A stretch of DNA of 64,000 nucleotides from Glandiceps talaboti (lineage: Eukaryota > Hemichordata > Enteropneusta > Spengelidae), in contig NC_135557.1 of NCBI RefSeq assembly GCF_964340395.1, positions 18,859,625-18,923,624 on the forward strand, written 5' to 3'. The notes beneath the pieces are model-generated. The model was given only the letters and a program-made list of their open reading frames with translations. It made no database searches and was not told the DNA's origin. Numbering within the stretch: the stretch's first letter is position 1; each line of letters begins with the position of its first letter. Positions 11,715-22,880 of the stretch are shown one piece after another. The position numbers and the translations under genes are program-made.

Positions 11715-11918
11715 AATTAACGGATGCGGACGGCTAGAATGACTATAGGCAGATATATATTTGCAGGTTAGGTGCCATGAGTATCAAAAAGAGGGCGCAC
11801 TAACCAAGTAAGGTGCTGATATTGATTGGTGAAGGGGTATTTGAAGAGATTTGCCAATTTTCTTTTATATGTATACAGCATAGATGAATATAAAATCAGA
11901 CAGTTACCGAAACCATGG

Positions 11919-12027
<109 letters not shown>

Positions 12028-12299
12028 ATGCAAACTCATTGTCACTCGCCACATCACTGATAATTGGCTTTACAACTTTTTGCAGCAAATCCGCAATAGA
12101 TTTAGCAAATAAACCCGGTAAACGACCGCTACCGACTGGTGTTAAGGTTTAATATGGTTCAAATCACAAGCAAAATCTTCCGCGGATCCATTTCAGACCA
12201 TCAGAATTTCCCTTCACAGTCCCGGGTCCCATTTTTTCGTATTCCCCTGCTATTTCTCATCACCCCCCCCACCTTCCGTAAATTCTGCTTGTTCCTTAG

Positions 12300-12480
12300 G
12301 TGTCAGTGAAGAAATCAAAAATGGTCATGCCACTGTAGACTCGTGGATTTTTCATCCATCAAAATCCAAAACACAATGCCCCCCCCCCCCCCATCCCAAA
12401 TTTTCAAAAACAGGATGCCAATTTCGAAAACCTGGTGACCCCCTACTAATCCAACCCAGGCCCAAGAAACTGACCGATAG
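12300..12480 (-). repeat. Family Y end fragment
   Basis: Contains ATTTTTCATCCATCAAAATCC, a C homopolymer, CAAAAACAGG and AAGAAACTGACCGAT, matching the 5' end of family Y in reverse orientation (compare 40060-40186). The rest of 12022-12998 shows nothing I can assign. Confidence 0.6.
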
Positions 12481-12998
12481 CCAAGATACTTCTCATAAAC
12501 TTCATATTCCCACACAGACTGAGCATAGATCAATTTAAGATAGCAATGTCTCAAAATATATGTTAAAAAGGAAAATGTAACAAGTTCAATATCATCCCAG
12601 AATAATTGCATGAACTCATATCTTCCCAGATTGATTGTACAAACTCAGTATCATCTTATATTTAGCTTTAGTATCATGGCAGATTGATTTGTAAAAATTA
12701 GATATCGTCAAAGGCTTACTTGTACCCAGTAATTACACAAACTGATTACACAAAATCAGAATAGCGACAGATTTATTGTAAAAGCTCAGTATAATCACAG
12801 AATGAATGAAAAAATCTCATTATTTACATTTTCGAATGCGAAATTTTCTAGGGTTGTTGCCGTGCCCTACATGGATACTTTAGTCAGTTTGAAATTATTA
12901 ATGTACATCTTAATAGAGCTAGCGATGATGGTAAGTAATAATGGGTTGACATGGACTAAAGCGCCCCCCCCCCCCCCGCGCGTATGGTGTACAGCTCT

Positions 12999-13317
12999 CC
13001 TTAGGGGAGAACCATTTGATTTCTGGTGGATTTTTTTTTTGGGGGGGGGGGATTGTCGGCAGGTGAAGGAGAAAAAAAAATGATCCCATAATGGCTTGAG
13101 AAAAAGAAATTGTTCCAACAGACAAGTAAAAAAATTGTTGCGATGAGCTACAAAATTGGAAACAGAAAAAAAAACTGCATTGCTTTTGAATATGGAAAAA
13201 AAAATTGATGCAGGCCTGACAATAGAAAAAAATGCTGTCACAGTGATGGGGTAAAAAATTGCTACCATACCCACTTCCTCCACCCCCCCCCCGAAATCAA
13301 ATGGATTTCCCCTTATT
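12999..13317. mobile_element. MITE-like element with TIRs
   Basis: TTAGGGGAGAACCATTTGATTTC at the left is mirrored by GAAATCAAATGGATTTCCCCTTA at the right, each followed inward by a G or C homopolymer. The roughly 270-bp interior is made of A-rich units of about 35-40 bp. It is non-coding. A long minus-strand open frame across it is a by-product of the A-rich units. Confidence 0.65.
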
Positions 13318-13379
13318 TGTCCCGACATACGTGCATGCGCTGTAACGCCAATACTTCCAGTGTACATTGTTTACCGATC

Positions 13380-13449
13380 ATGGATATACTAAAGACATGG
13401 TTTGGTACTTTGATATGCTGTGTCATTTTTAGTTTTATTGATCCAAAAG
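13380..13449 (+). CDS. Signal-peptide exon (plus strand)
   Basis: ATG at 13380 starts MDILKTWFGTLICCVIFSF, a charged start followed by a hydrophobic core. After 23 codons plus one base it reaches a GTGAGT donor at 13450, ending in phase 1. This is the same design as the leader exon on the opposite strand at 11660-11714. The two lie head to head about 1.67 kb apart. Phase-compatible plus-strand acceptors follow at 14814 (weak candidate) and further on at the Ig exons of 25181-25866. Role inferred: first exon of a secreted or membrane Ig-superfamily protein. Joining to any particular exon is unproven. Confidence 0.55.
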
Positions 13450-13784
13450 GTGAGTTGATTTCTTCGTAATTCAATAGTCAAAGATAAGTTAAGGCTCACG
13501 TTGATCGCTGAAGTAAGGTAACACCCGAAGGATCGCAACGCGACTGGTCTTAAAAAAATTGCGTTTATCATGTAGTACATGACATATTAAACGGCTACAT
13601 GTACAGCGATCTTTTCGATCAGCAAAACAAGAAATGTTTGAAAAGGGCTTCCTATGATTCATATACAACTGGCCATGATAGTCCAGTAAATGTATGGAGA
13701 ATTACATGTATGCCTCTCAATCCATATGAGCATTATCGCAACTGAAATGATAAGGTTTAGTAGTGCTCTCGGCATGGTTTGGTG

Positions 13785-13790
13785 TCTGTC

Positions 13791-13841
<51 letters not shown>

Positions 13842-14330
13842 ACGACTTCAACTCAACAACAGTCAGAAAGATTACCTTGGTATTTGGTGGGGAGATTACT
13901 TTTGGTGTTTAGTTGGGAGATTGTTCAAAGCAAAATGATTGCATCACAGGTATATGATTTTGTTTTACAAAAGTGCCATTTTTGGTCTAAAAACCTAAAC
14001 TCCAAAACTACTGGATAGATTTGTCTGAAATAAGGGGTTAGTAAATTAAGATTTGTTCATGACATGATGATTCCATCAGTAATATGCATATAAGGACGAA
14101 AAATGTCTCTTTTTGGTCAACAATATGTAATTTCAAAACTACAGACTAGTGCCTTCTTTAAATGTCTTGTAATTAATGGGGCACATGTTTCCTCTAAAGC
14201 CTGTTGCTAATGCTTTTAACCCTAGTTATAGATTTGCATAATTATTTTAGTAATTTTGACCAAAAAGACACATTTTTAGATTTCATTATGTATACACTCT
14301 TCAAATTCCATTTAATTTGATGTATGTTTC
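13785..14330 (+). repeat. Family X copy with (GT)n
   Basis: A (GT)n tract (13794-13838) is followed by X modules in plus orientation ('TTGGTGGGGAGATTACTTTTGG', 'GGTCTAAAAACCTAAACTCC'). It is truncated relative to 21592-22880. Confidence 0.65.
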
Positions 14331-14813
14331 ACCTATAATAGAGTGCACACATCATTAGAATTTAGAAGTGTGTCGATGCAGCTTTTAGCATTAGTGTTTT
14401 CCATTAAATTTGCAGCCCAATCCCCTCAGCAAGCTAGGGAGTAGAGACTAAACACTGCCAACAAACATGGCCGACCAAGTGCACATATGCCGTTGTTGGC
14501 CGACTTCAGGTTCATTTGGTGCTCCTCCCAGCCATGTTTAATGCCTGTTACTGAACGCACAAGAGATGAAACCCATTCAATGTGCCTTGTTAGGTAGGCT
14601 GTCGGAACATTTTTCGACCACTAGAATTCGAAGGATCAACAACTTGGACTTGTCTGCATCTGCCTATGGCTTTCACATCAATCAAGCCACAGACTTCTTA
14701 TTTACAGTCAAAATTGCATTGCTGGTAGACCTCCGATCACTGAACGATAAAAACTTTGATGGATTCCAACGAAAGTGTGTTACATTAATTACTGTGTCTT
14801 GCATCTAATTTAG

Positions 14814-14954
14814 ACACCTTGGGAGTAAATGACAAGGACGCTGTGTATTGTCTTCACTCTGTTGTCGAGGAACTTTGTCCACTTGATTATTCTGACAAAG
14901 GTTACAAACATAGTTGTAGACGAGGTGTTTACCTTATGTGGCCAAACACGACTG
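14814..14954 (+). CDS. Possible split Ig-type exon (weak)
   Basis: A plausible acceptor (CATCTAATTTAG) is followed by an open frame in phase 1, matching the donor phase of the leader exon at 13380-13449. The encoded stretch has several cysteines (AVYCLHSVVEELCPLDYS, then KHSCRRG) and LMW. The proposed phase-1 donor GTTATT at 14955 is weak. It could be the first half of an intron-split Ig domain, as seen in the exon ending at 25470, or chance. The rest of 14331-15713 shows nothing else supportable. Confidence 0.25.
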
Positions 14955-15710
14955 GTTATTTTGTGATTTACTGTATTGATATTTTACCATGCATTGTACA
15001 CATATATACTGTGAGCCTTAAATATACAGCCAATATTTCACGATACGCATGTACATAGTAACTTTCATAGAGTGACATCCAGTTTCTACTATTACAAATG
15101 TATAGCAAGATTTGACGTGCAGGTGTTTACTTTTAAGGTGTATCTACAAAATATTTACAGATAGCTTCCAAAATTTACAGATGTCAGACAGTACTAAAGT
15201 AATCCAATTTCATCTTTGCAATCCAATTACTCTAGTACTGAAAAGACATATAGGACATCAGTATAAACTCAGACCACTAAGTGGTCTGAGGTATAAAGTA
15301 ATTATAGAACAAATGTAAAATTCCAATGTGAACACCTGAACATGCAGATATTTGTTGCTAGACTGAGTGTAAGAGAAACTGAGAAAGGGCTTGTTTCCAG
15401 GAATCCAATAAAAAGATGACTGAAAGAAGGAAAAGGAGAGGCAAAGAAACAGGAAGATGATTTTTTTATTTATATACTTTTTTTTGTAATTGACCGACTG
15501 ACCCATAGTTTCCATGGAAAAAAAGAGAATTTTTTTTTATGGTTACCCTTACACACATACCAACCTTAACGAGACCCATAGAGACCAGGGCAAATAAGTA
15601 ATTGTTGTGGGTTTTTTTTTTACGATTTCTCATCTTTATAATGTGGTTCTTGTTTTTCTCTACATCTCAAGTTCACAAAGTTTTCAATATTACATATCAC
15701 CATCAAAACT

Positions 15711-15713
<3 letters not shown>

Positions 15714-15798
<85 letters not shown>

Positions 15799-16730
15799 TG
15801 TATGGACAAAGAAATATTAAGCAGGTGTAAGAATATTCATTTTTGGTCAAATTTTTTTATCTCCAAAAGTACTTGGTCAATGAGTCTGAAACTTGGCGAG
15901 ATGTTTCTGAAAGTGTTATTCTACAGATTTTCTTCAAAACATTTTGACAAAATTGGCCCTAGCGACCATGACCACGCCCTTAGCAACAACCAAATGGCAG
16001 TATATTTTGGTCAAATAACAACATCATCTGGTAGGCAAATGAGTAAACATTCTAAAAATGTATGCAAATACCCTAGCAACCATGACCACGCCAATAGTAA
16101 CAGCCAAATGGTCGTGTATTTCACAAAGGTAACAACAGGGATTAGTAGACAAATGAATAAACATTCAAAAAATGTATGTAAATGTGCCTAGCAGCAAGAC
16201 CACATTCATAGCAACAGCCAAATGATCATGTATATTGCAAATATAACAACAGGGATAGTAGACAAAAGAATAAACATTCAAAAAATGTATGTATTGGTAA
16301 ATGCGCCTATCAATAAGACCACGGCCATAGCAACAGCCAAATGATAACATATATTGCAAAAATAACAACATTAATTAATAGACAAAAAATGTATGCAAAT
16401 ATACATAGCAACAAGACCACGCCCATAGCAACAGCCAAATGATCACATATATTCATCCTAGACAAGTGAAGAAATATTCAAAAAGTGTATTCAAATATGT
16501 CTAGCAACATGAACATGCCCATAGCCACAGCCAAATGATCGCATACACTGCAAAGATAACAACAGGGTTGGATAGGCAACTGGATGATCTTTAAGGAAAT
16601 GAACACCTATACCTAACATGGATCAGCATGTGGGTTAACATTTCTAAAAACTGTACAGCTGTGCTACAATGCCATTGGCCCTGTTTTTAAAATAATAACA
16701 TGTTGGACACATATAGAGGTATGAAATATT

Positions 16731-16733
<3 letters not shown>
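15714..16733 (+). repeat. Tandem duplication unit 1: (GA)n plus X modules
   Basis: Begins with a (GA)n tract (15714-15795), followed by about 938 bp of family X modules. These include five or six units of about 110-125 bp with CAACAAGACCACGCCCATAG and CAGCCAAATGAT. Its unique part is repeated at a 991-bp offset. Open frames inside it (for example 15799-16191) exist only because the modules lack stops by chance. No protein family is recognised. Confidence 0.85.
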
Positions 16734-16789
<56 letters not shown>

Positions 16790-17724
16790 TGTATGGACAA
16801 AGAAATATTAAGCAGGTGTAAGAATATTCATTTTTGGTCAAATTTTTTTATCTCCAAAAGTACTTGGTCAATGAGTCTGAAACTTGGCGAGATGTTTCTG
16901 AAAGTGTTATTCTACAGATTTTCTTCAAAACATTTTGACAAAATTGGCCCTAGCGACCATGACCACGCCCTTAGCAACAACCAAATGGCAGTATATTTTG
17001 GTCAAATAACAACATCATCTGGTAGGCAAATGAGTAAACATTCTAAAAATGTATGCAAATACCCTAGCAACCATGACCACGCCAATAGCAACAGCCAAAT
17101 GGTCGTGTATTTCACAAAGGTAACAACAGGGATTAGTAGACAAATGAATAAACATTCAAAAAATGTATGTAAATGTGCCTAGCAGCAAGACCACATTCAT
17201 AGCAACAGCCAAATGATCATGTATATTGCAAATATAACAACAGGGATAGTAGACAAAAGAATAAACATTCAAAAAATGTATGTATTGGTAAATGCGCCTA
17301 TCAATAAGACCACGGCCATAGCAACAGCCAAATGATAACATATATTGCAAAAATAACAACATTAATTAATAGACAAAAAATGTATGCAAATATACATAGC
17401 AACAAGACCACGCCCATAGCAACAGCCAAATGATCACATATATTCATCCTAGACAAGTGAAGAAATATTCAAAAAGTGTATTCAAATATGTCTAGCAACA
17501 TGAACATGCCCATAGCCACAGCCAAATGATCGCATACACTGCAAAGATAACAACAGGGTTGGATAGGCAACTGGATGATCTTTAAGGAAATGAACACCTA
17601 TACCTAACATGGATCAGCATGTGGGTTAACATTTCTAAAAACTGTACAGCTGTGCTACAATGCCATTGGCCCTGTTTTTAAAATAATAACATGTTGGACA
17701 CATATAGAGGTATGAAATATTAAA
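16734..17724 (+). repeat. Tandem duplication unit 2
   Basis: Second unit, with a shorter (GA)n tract (16734-16786). By eye it is identical to unit 1 apart from a single T-to-C change in CCAATAGTAACAGCC (unit 1, about 16096). The repeat ends at ATTAAA, exactly where unit 1 runs into GA. This suggests unequal exchange or replication slippage between GA tracts, or an assembly duplicate. Confidence 0.85.
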
Positions 17725-17935
17725 CCATATGCATAAGTTAAAGCCATGGAATACTTAAATATGGTCTTCCAAGTTCAACACCTCAATTTTACTCTCAGTG
17801 CATATTTTCTATGGTTCTCTATCAACACTTTAAGCATAGATACATGACTGTACATACATATACAGAGAGAGATATTAAGTAACATGTCTTGATACATGCT
17901 TAGAAGCATATTTGCTTTAAATATATATGCATATA

Positions 17936-18018
<83 letters not shown>

Positions 18019-18097
18019 TAGAAACCAGAGTTGTCTGATGATCGCACAATGCGTGAAACTCTGAGTTATAACCAAGAAAGAGTTCCAGTACTACCAA

Positions 18098-18150
<53 letters not shown>
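17936..18150. repeat. (TA)n / (GA)n tracts around hammerhead copy 2
   Basis: (TA)n at 17938-17994 and (GA)n at 17995-18018 lead into a segment homologous to 5880-5960, followed by another (TA)n at 18101-18151. The arrangement TA - ribozyme - TA is the same as at 5785-6073 although the outer flanks differ. Confidence 0.85.
18030..18072 (+). ncRNA. Hammerhead ribozyme candidate, copy 2
   Basis: CTGATGA (18035-18041), stem II CGCA-CAA-TGCG, GAAA (18055-18058), stem III ACT-CTG-AGT, cleavage base T18067. Stem I is GTTGT (18030-18034) with ATAAC (18068-18072). Compared with copy 1, two stem I positions changed on both strands while keeping pairing (G-C to U-A and C-G to U-G). All core bases are unchanged. 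The T/T opposition at the base of stem II is shared with copy 1. Confidence 0.6.
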
Positions 18151-18153
<3 letters not shown>

Positions 18154-18229
18154 TTTAGATATATCTAAAAACAAAAACCAGTGGAATAAATAAATAAATT
18201 TAAAATTTGCTAAATATTCTGAAATTACA

Positions 18230-18800
18230 AAATTAACCCGCCCAATCAAAACAGTAACCAGAGATGAACTGAAAATGCTCTAGTATATCTTTGTATGATA
18301 CGTAGATGTAGCAAATTTCATTGAATTTGATTCAGCAGTTCTGCATGTATAGCCCCATTTATGAAATCATTAATTATGCAAATTAGCATTAATTCTAGAA
18401 GGACCTCCCACCAAAAACTATCAGTACAGATTCATTATAAAGTGCAGCCGTTCTACATTACATTTTAATTACAAAACTTAGCTAAATATGCAACTGAGCA
18501 ATTAATTGACACAAGATTTTGAAATGTCTTTCTGTACAGTTATACTTTTGTTTAATCAATATCTGTAGCAAGTTCACTTGAATTCGGTACAGTCCTGGCT
18601 ATATATCCCTTATTGCAAAGTTCATCAAATATGCAAATGACCAATTAATTGACTTGATACCATCATTCATGTATCTTTGCTCGAGGTCAATATCTTTAGC
18701 AAGTTTCACCAAATTTGGTGCAGTCTTTCTTGGTATAGGCCCCAATTACCAAGTTCGTTAATTATGCAAATGACCAATTAATTGACAGCACTAAATTTCA
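18230..18800 (+). repeat. Degenerate tandem repeat (about 130-bp units)
   Basis: Four units share TATGCAAATGACCAATTAATTGAC and AGCAAGTTTCACxxAATTTGGT. Non-coding. From 18801 to 19300 I see nothing assignable. Confidence 0.6.
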
Positions 18801-19300
18801 TTAAAAGTGGTTCAATAGGCTCACATTCACTATTGCTATTTTGCTAGACAACATGTTTGTGAAACATTTTCTGGTTTTAAAACTTTAAAAAAAGTTACTG
18901 CAAACACCTTAAAATGACCTTTTTTCAGTCAGTTCCCTTCGGATTTACTTCAAGTGTTTTCGGGTATTTCTGCTCCCACCTAGACCATGTGATGTCATAG
19001 AGAGACATAGTTAGCACGCAGGCTATGACGAGCGTAGTCAACAGGTGAATAAAACTCAACAGCATTGTGAAAAAATACATTGCAGATGGTTGTAATAGAC
19101 ATCAGTAAACAAAAACTACAATCTACATGTCTTATTAACCAACACTTACCGATATTTACTCAAACTATCTGACTAATTTTCAGTGTCTGTAGGTATAAAT
19201 GCAAAAATAATATATCCCAAAATTATGGCAAAATAAATCGAAACGGATAGACTGGATATACATAAACACTGGTAATGTCGGGTGTTTCACATTCAATGAC

Positions 19301-19551
19301 TTTTATTAGCTCCACTGTCAGCGAAAGCTGAAAGCGTAGATTTAGGTATAGGTGGGTATAGAGGTTTAGAGTATAGGTGAATTGTAATTTTTAACAAAAA
19401 AATTAATATGTTAATGAGCATTGTGACCGACGCCATATTGGAAATCAGTCCACAAGACTTAAGTAAACTGCCACTTTTCAAAAGACACTATTGACGTCAA
19501 ACAAGCAATGTAATATGTGCTATAGTCATAATTCTACGCGTTTTGCGCCCA
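19301..19551. repeat. Inverted partner of the repeat at 601-1170
   Basis: Contiguous 250-bp copy, reverse complement of two blocks that are about 320 bp apart in the left copy. It is the simpler, probably ancestral, form. Confidence 0.75.
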
Positions 19552-21048
19552 GTCAGCCAGTCCACAATACCTTCTTTTGCATACAATTTATCCTCCAGTT
19601 AGCGACCGTGTGTTACACTTTGAATGGCTGCTCACGGACCTTATTTTTGGGCCGTAACTTTCACTAGAGTCCACCATTTTAGATACTGTAAAAGCCTAAA
19701 CCTCAACTGACATCTCTTCTTTCGTGCCAGCGAAATAAATTTTGGCATTACATTTAGGAATACCGATTTTCCGACGAATTCAGGACGCATACTTGAGGCC
19801 CTGAAATTTCGACCCGGTTTTTTGCTCATAATTTCCTCAATACGGACCGGAAAGTTGATAAATTTCACAAAAAGGTGGATTTTTATGTGTTTTAAATAAC
19901 CATGGCAAGTATATTTAGTAGGATCGTTGTGTAACGGCTGATTTGACGCGGAAGTTAAAGCTGGCCTCGTTTGACCGGGCGATTTTCCACAGCAAGCTAG
20001 CAACGCGGGAGTTCTTGGTACTCACTAAAATCACACTTCAGACTCACTATAAAAGTTTGATGTTTTCAGTAACATGTAACTTGTGATTAATTCTATATTG
20101 TCGTGCAATTTGGGGTGACAGTGATCTAGAATGAAGACAACTCGAGTAAGCAAGGCAAGGCATGCCTAGGCCATAGGCGTGCGGCGAAGAGCAGTACGTC
20201 CAGTAGTCTTGCTGCTAGATGTTCGGGCTTTCTTTTGATACTATAAGCGAACGAAGTTCGCAGTGAGGGCTTGCCCGAACAGTCTAGCAAATGTCATTTT
20301 CAGACCGGACATTCCATTGAGATTACATTAAGCAGTGGGTTAGGCCATGTATGCATATATATACTTTAATCTATTCAATCTCTGGATGCAGGTGTTGACA
20401 AACACATTTACATCATTACTATGTCTTATTGGTTTATGGTAATTGTGTTTGATGAGTGTGTAGATGTTGTCATTCACACATTTTAGTTAACACATTGGTG
20501 GTTATTTTTACAAGCCCCTCCTTAAGATGAATATGCATGAAAATTAGCTATTGTCCTCTGTTTGTGCTAATACGGTTCTCTGATTGGCAGTTATTTATAT
20601 CCTGATGACATTTGCTAGACCTTGGATGTTCCATCCGCAATAGCGATGTTCGGTCGTGTGTCGTATTCTATCGGAAGAACATCCGAGGTCTAGAAGATAG
20701 AGTCAACTATGCGTCCAGTGAATCGACCAAACTTTGTTTATTGGCCGACAGTTTACATGTAAACACAGATAACTAGTGTTAGTTATCTGTGATGTAAACG
20801 ACATGAACATGTCTTGCCATTTCCAAATGCAAATATTTGGCAAGTAAAAATAATTAAAATAATTACAACTTTAATTTGGCTTCAGACTTTGCATTATGTT
20901 TTGCGTATCTTTCCCCGTTTTACATGTAAATCCGAAGAGGTTCTCTCTAGTCATGTCAGTGATCATACCGGGGCTGCTTTGAGTACGAGCGAGGTGAAGC
21001 ATGATGAGGTATTTTGTTGAGAATTATAAATATTGCGAAATGTCAAGT
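19552..21048. other. No gene; short hairpins
   Basis: Three inverted repeats stand out: 20196-20286 (CTAGATGTTCGGGC ... GCCCGAACAGTCTAG), 20613-20692 (CTAGACCTTGGATGTTC ... GAACATCCGAGGTCTAG) and 20771-20798 (CACAGATAACTA, 4-base loop, TAGTTATCTGTG). The first two share CTAG ends and a similar size, so they may be tiny foldback elements. A 120-codon minus-strand frame at 19641-20003 has no recognisable features. Confidence 0.5.
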
Positions 21049-21584
21049 ACAAGGTTTAAATGCAATGGAATGATGGAAAAAAATTGGCAGAGTCTGCTGA
21101 CAGGCGCCGGTCACAAGACACTCCGTAAATTTAAATATTAGATGATGTTATGTCTACTACAAGTTGAATGTTGTTGACAATTAAGCTTATGGACAGTGTT
21201 TTTGGTAAATTCGTTAGAAAATTGAAATTCGAATTGCCTCAAAATTATTTTAGATCCCTAGTTTATTTCATTCATTATTAAAATTTTCCAGGGTGAAAGC
21301 TGTAAGACACTGGAATTATTTATAGCCAACCTCAAAAATCCTTTGTGTGTGTGCATTTCCCAGTCATTATTTTTCTGAGATTTTGTGTAATTTTCATAAC
21401 AGTAATTTTTTTATAAAATGGTGACTGACTATGGTATAAAAGTATAATATTTTACCACCTTTCTGTGTAAAATGTGTTTTATAGTGAGACATCATATGAA
21501 ACCACTAACCACTTTATTACATCGCTACCAAAATAAAAACTAAAAAGAACAGCGGAGCTATTCTGACCGATAGGTCGCTTGTTT
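21049..21584. repeat. Inverted copy of the 2716-3279 repeat
   Basis: Near-identical reverse complement of 2716-3279 with a reduced CA run. Directly followed by the start of the most complete family X copy. Confidence 0.85.
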
Positions 21585-21591
21585 ATCTGAT

Positions 21592-22880
21592 TTTTTAGCA
21601 CAACTGAACTTGTTCAGTAGTGCTATAGGGATCGCCCGGCGTCTGTCTGTCTGTGTGTGTGTGTGTGTGTGTGGATGTGTGTGTGTGTGTAAACAACTTA
21701 AAGTCAAAAACTGCTGAACCGATTGCCATGATATTTGGTGGGTCCATTACCTTGGGTGTCTAGTTGGGAAATTGTTCAAATCAAAATGATCGCATCATAG
21801 GTCTGTGATTTGGGTAAAAAAATGTGATATTTGGTCAAAAAACTTAAACTCAGAAACTACTGGGCAGATTGGTGCGAAATTTGGTGGGAACATTCTGAAG
21901 GGGGTGTAAAGTAAGATTTGTTCATGACATGATGATTCCATGAGTGATATGCAAATTAGGGCTAAAAATGTGTCTTTTTGGTTAAAAATCTATAATTCCA
22001 AAAGTACTGAGCAGATTGGGCTGAAATTTAATGAGAATGTATCTAGGGATGTATGGATGAAGAGATATTAAGCATACAGTGAGTCCATGAGTGATATGCA
22101 AATTAGGTGTAAAAATGTTCATTTTTGGTCAAAAACTTATATCTCAAAAACTATTTGGTCACTGAGTCTGAAACTTGGTGAGATGTTTCTGAAAGTGTTA
22201 TTCTGCAGATTTTCATCAAAACATTTTGACAAAATTGGCCCTAGCAACCATGACCACGCCCTTAGCAACGACCAAATGGCAGTATATTTTGGTCAAATGA
22301 CAACATCATCTGGTAGGCAAATGAGTAAACATTCAAAAAATGTATGTAAATACCCTAGCAACCATGACCACGCCCATAGCAACAGCGAAATGGTCGTGTG
22401 TTTCACAAAGATAACAACAGGGATTAATAGATAATTGAATAAACATTCAAAAAATGTATGTAAATTTGCCTAGCAACAAGACCACGCCCATAGCAACAAC
22501 CAAATGATCACATATATTGCAAAGATAACAACCAGGATTAATAGACAATTTAATAAACATTCAAAAAATATATGTAAATATGCCTAGCAACAAGACCACG
22601 CCCATAGCAACAGCCAAATAATCACGTATATTGAAAAGATAAAATCAGGAATTCATACACAAGTGACCGAAAACATACAAAAATGTATGCAAATATATCT
22701 AACAACATGACCACGCCCATAGCAACAGCCAAATGATAGCATGTATCGTAAAGATAGCAACATGGTTGGATAGGCAACTGGGTAGCCATTCAACAAATGG
22801 CCACTTATTGTTAGCATGGACTACCATATGGATAAACATTTTTAGAAACTGTACAGTTGTGCTACAACGCCATTGGCGGT
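21592..22880 (+). repeat. Family X element, most complete copy
   Basis: Starts TTAGCACAACTGAAC, continues with (GTCT)n/(GT)n (21641-21689), then four 'wordy' modules carrying CAAAAACTxCTGxxCxGATTG, then five units of about 120 bp with CTAGCAACAAGACCACGCCC and TTCAAAAAATGTATG. It ends near CTGTACAGTTGTGCTACAACGCC, which resembles its own start inverted (GTTGTGCT / AGCACAAC). That suggests short terminal inverted repeats. No transposase is encoded. Confidence 0.7.

Noticed and set aside
15607-16191. 194-codon frame repeated at 16793-17182 and 22087-22434
   Set aside because: It follows family X modules, the N-terminus is pure (GA)n translation, and no domain is recognised. Repetition reflects the repeat, not a gene family.
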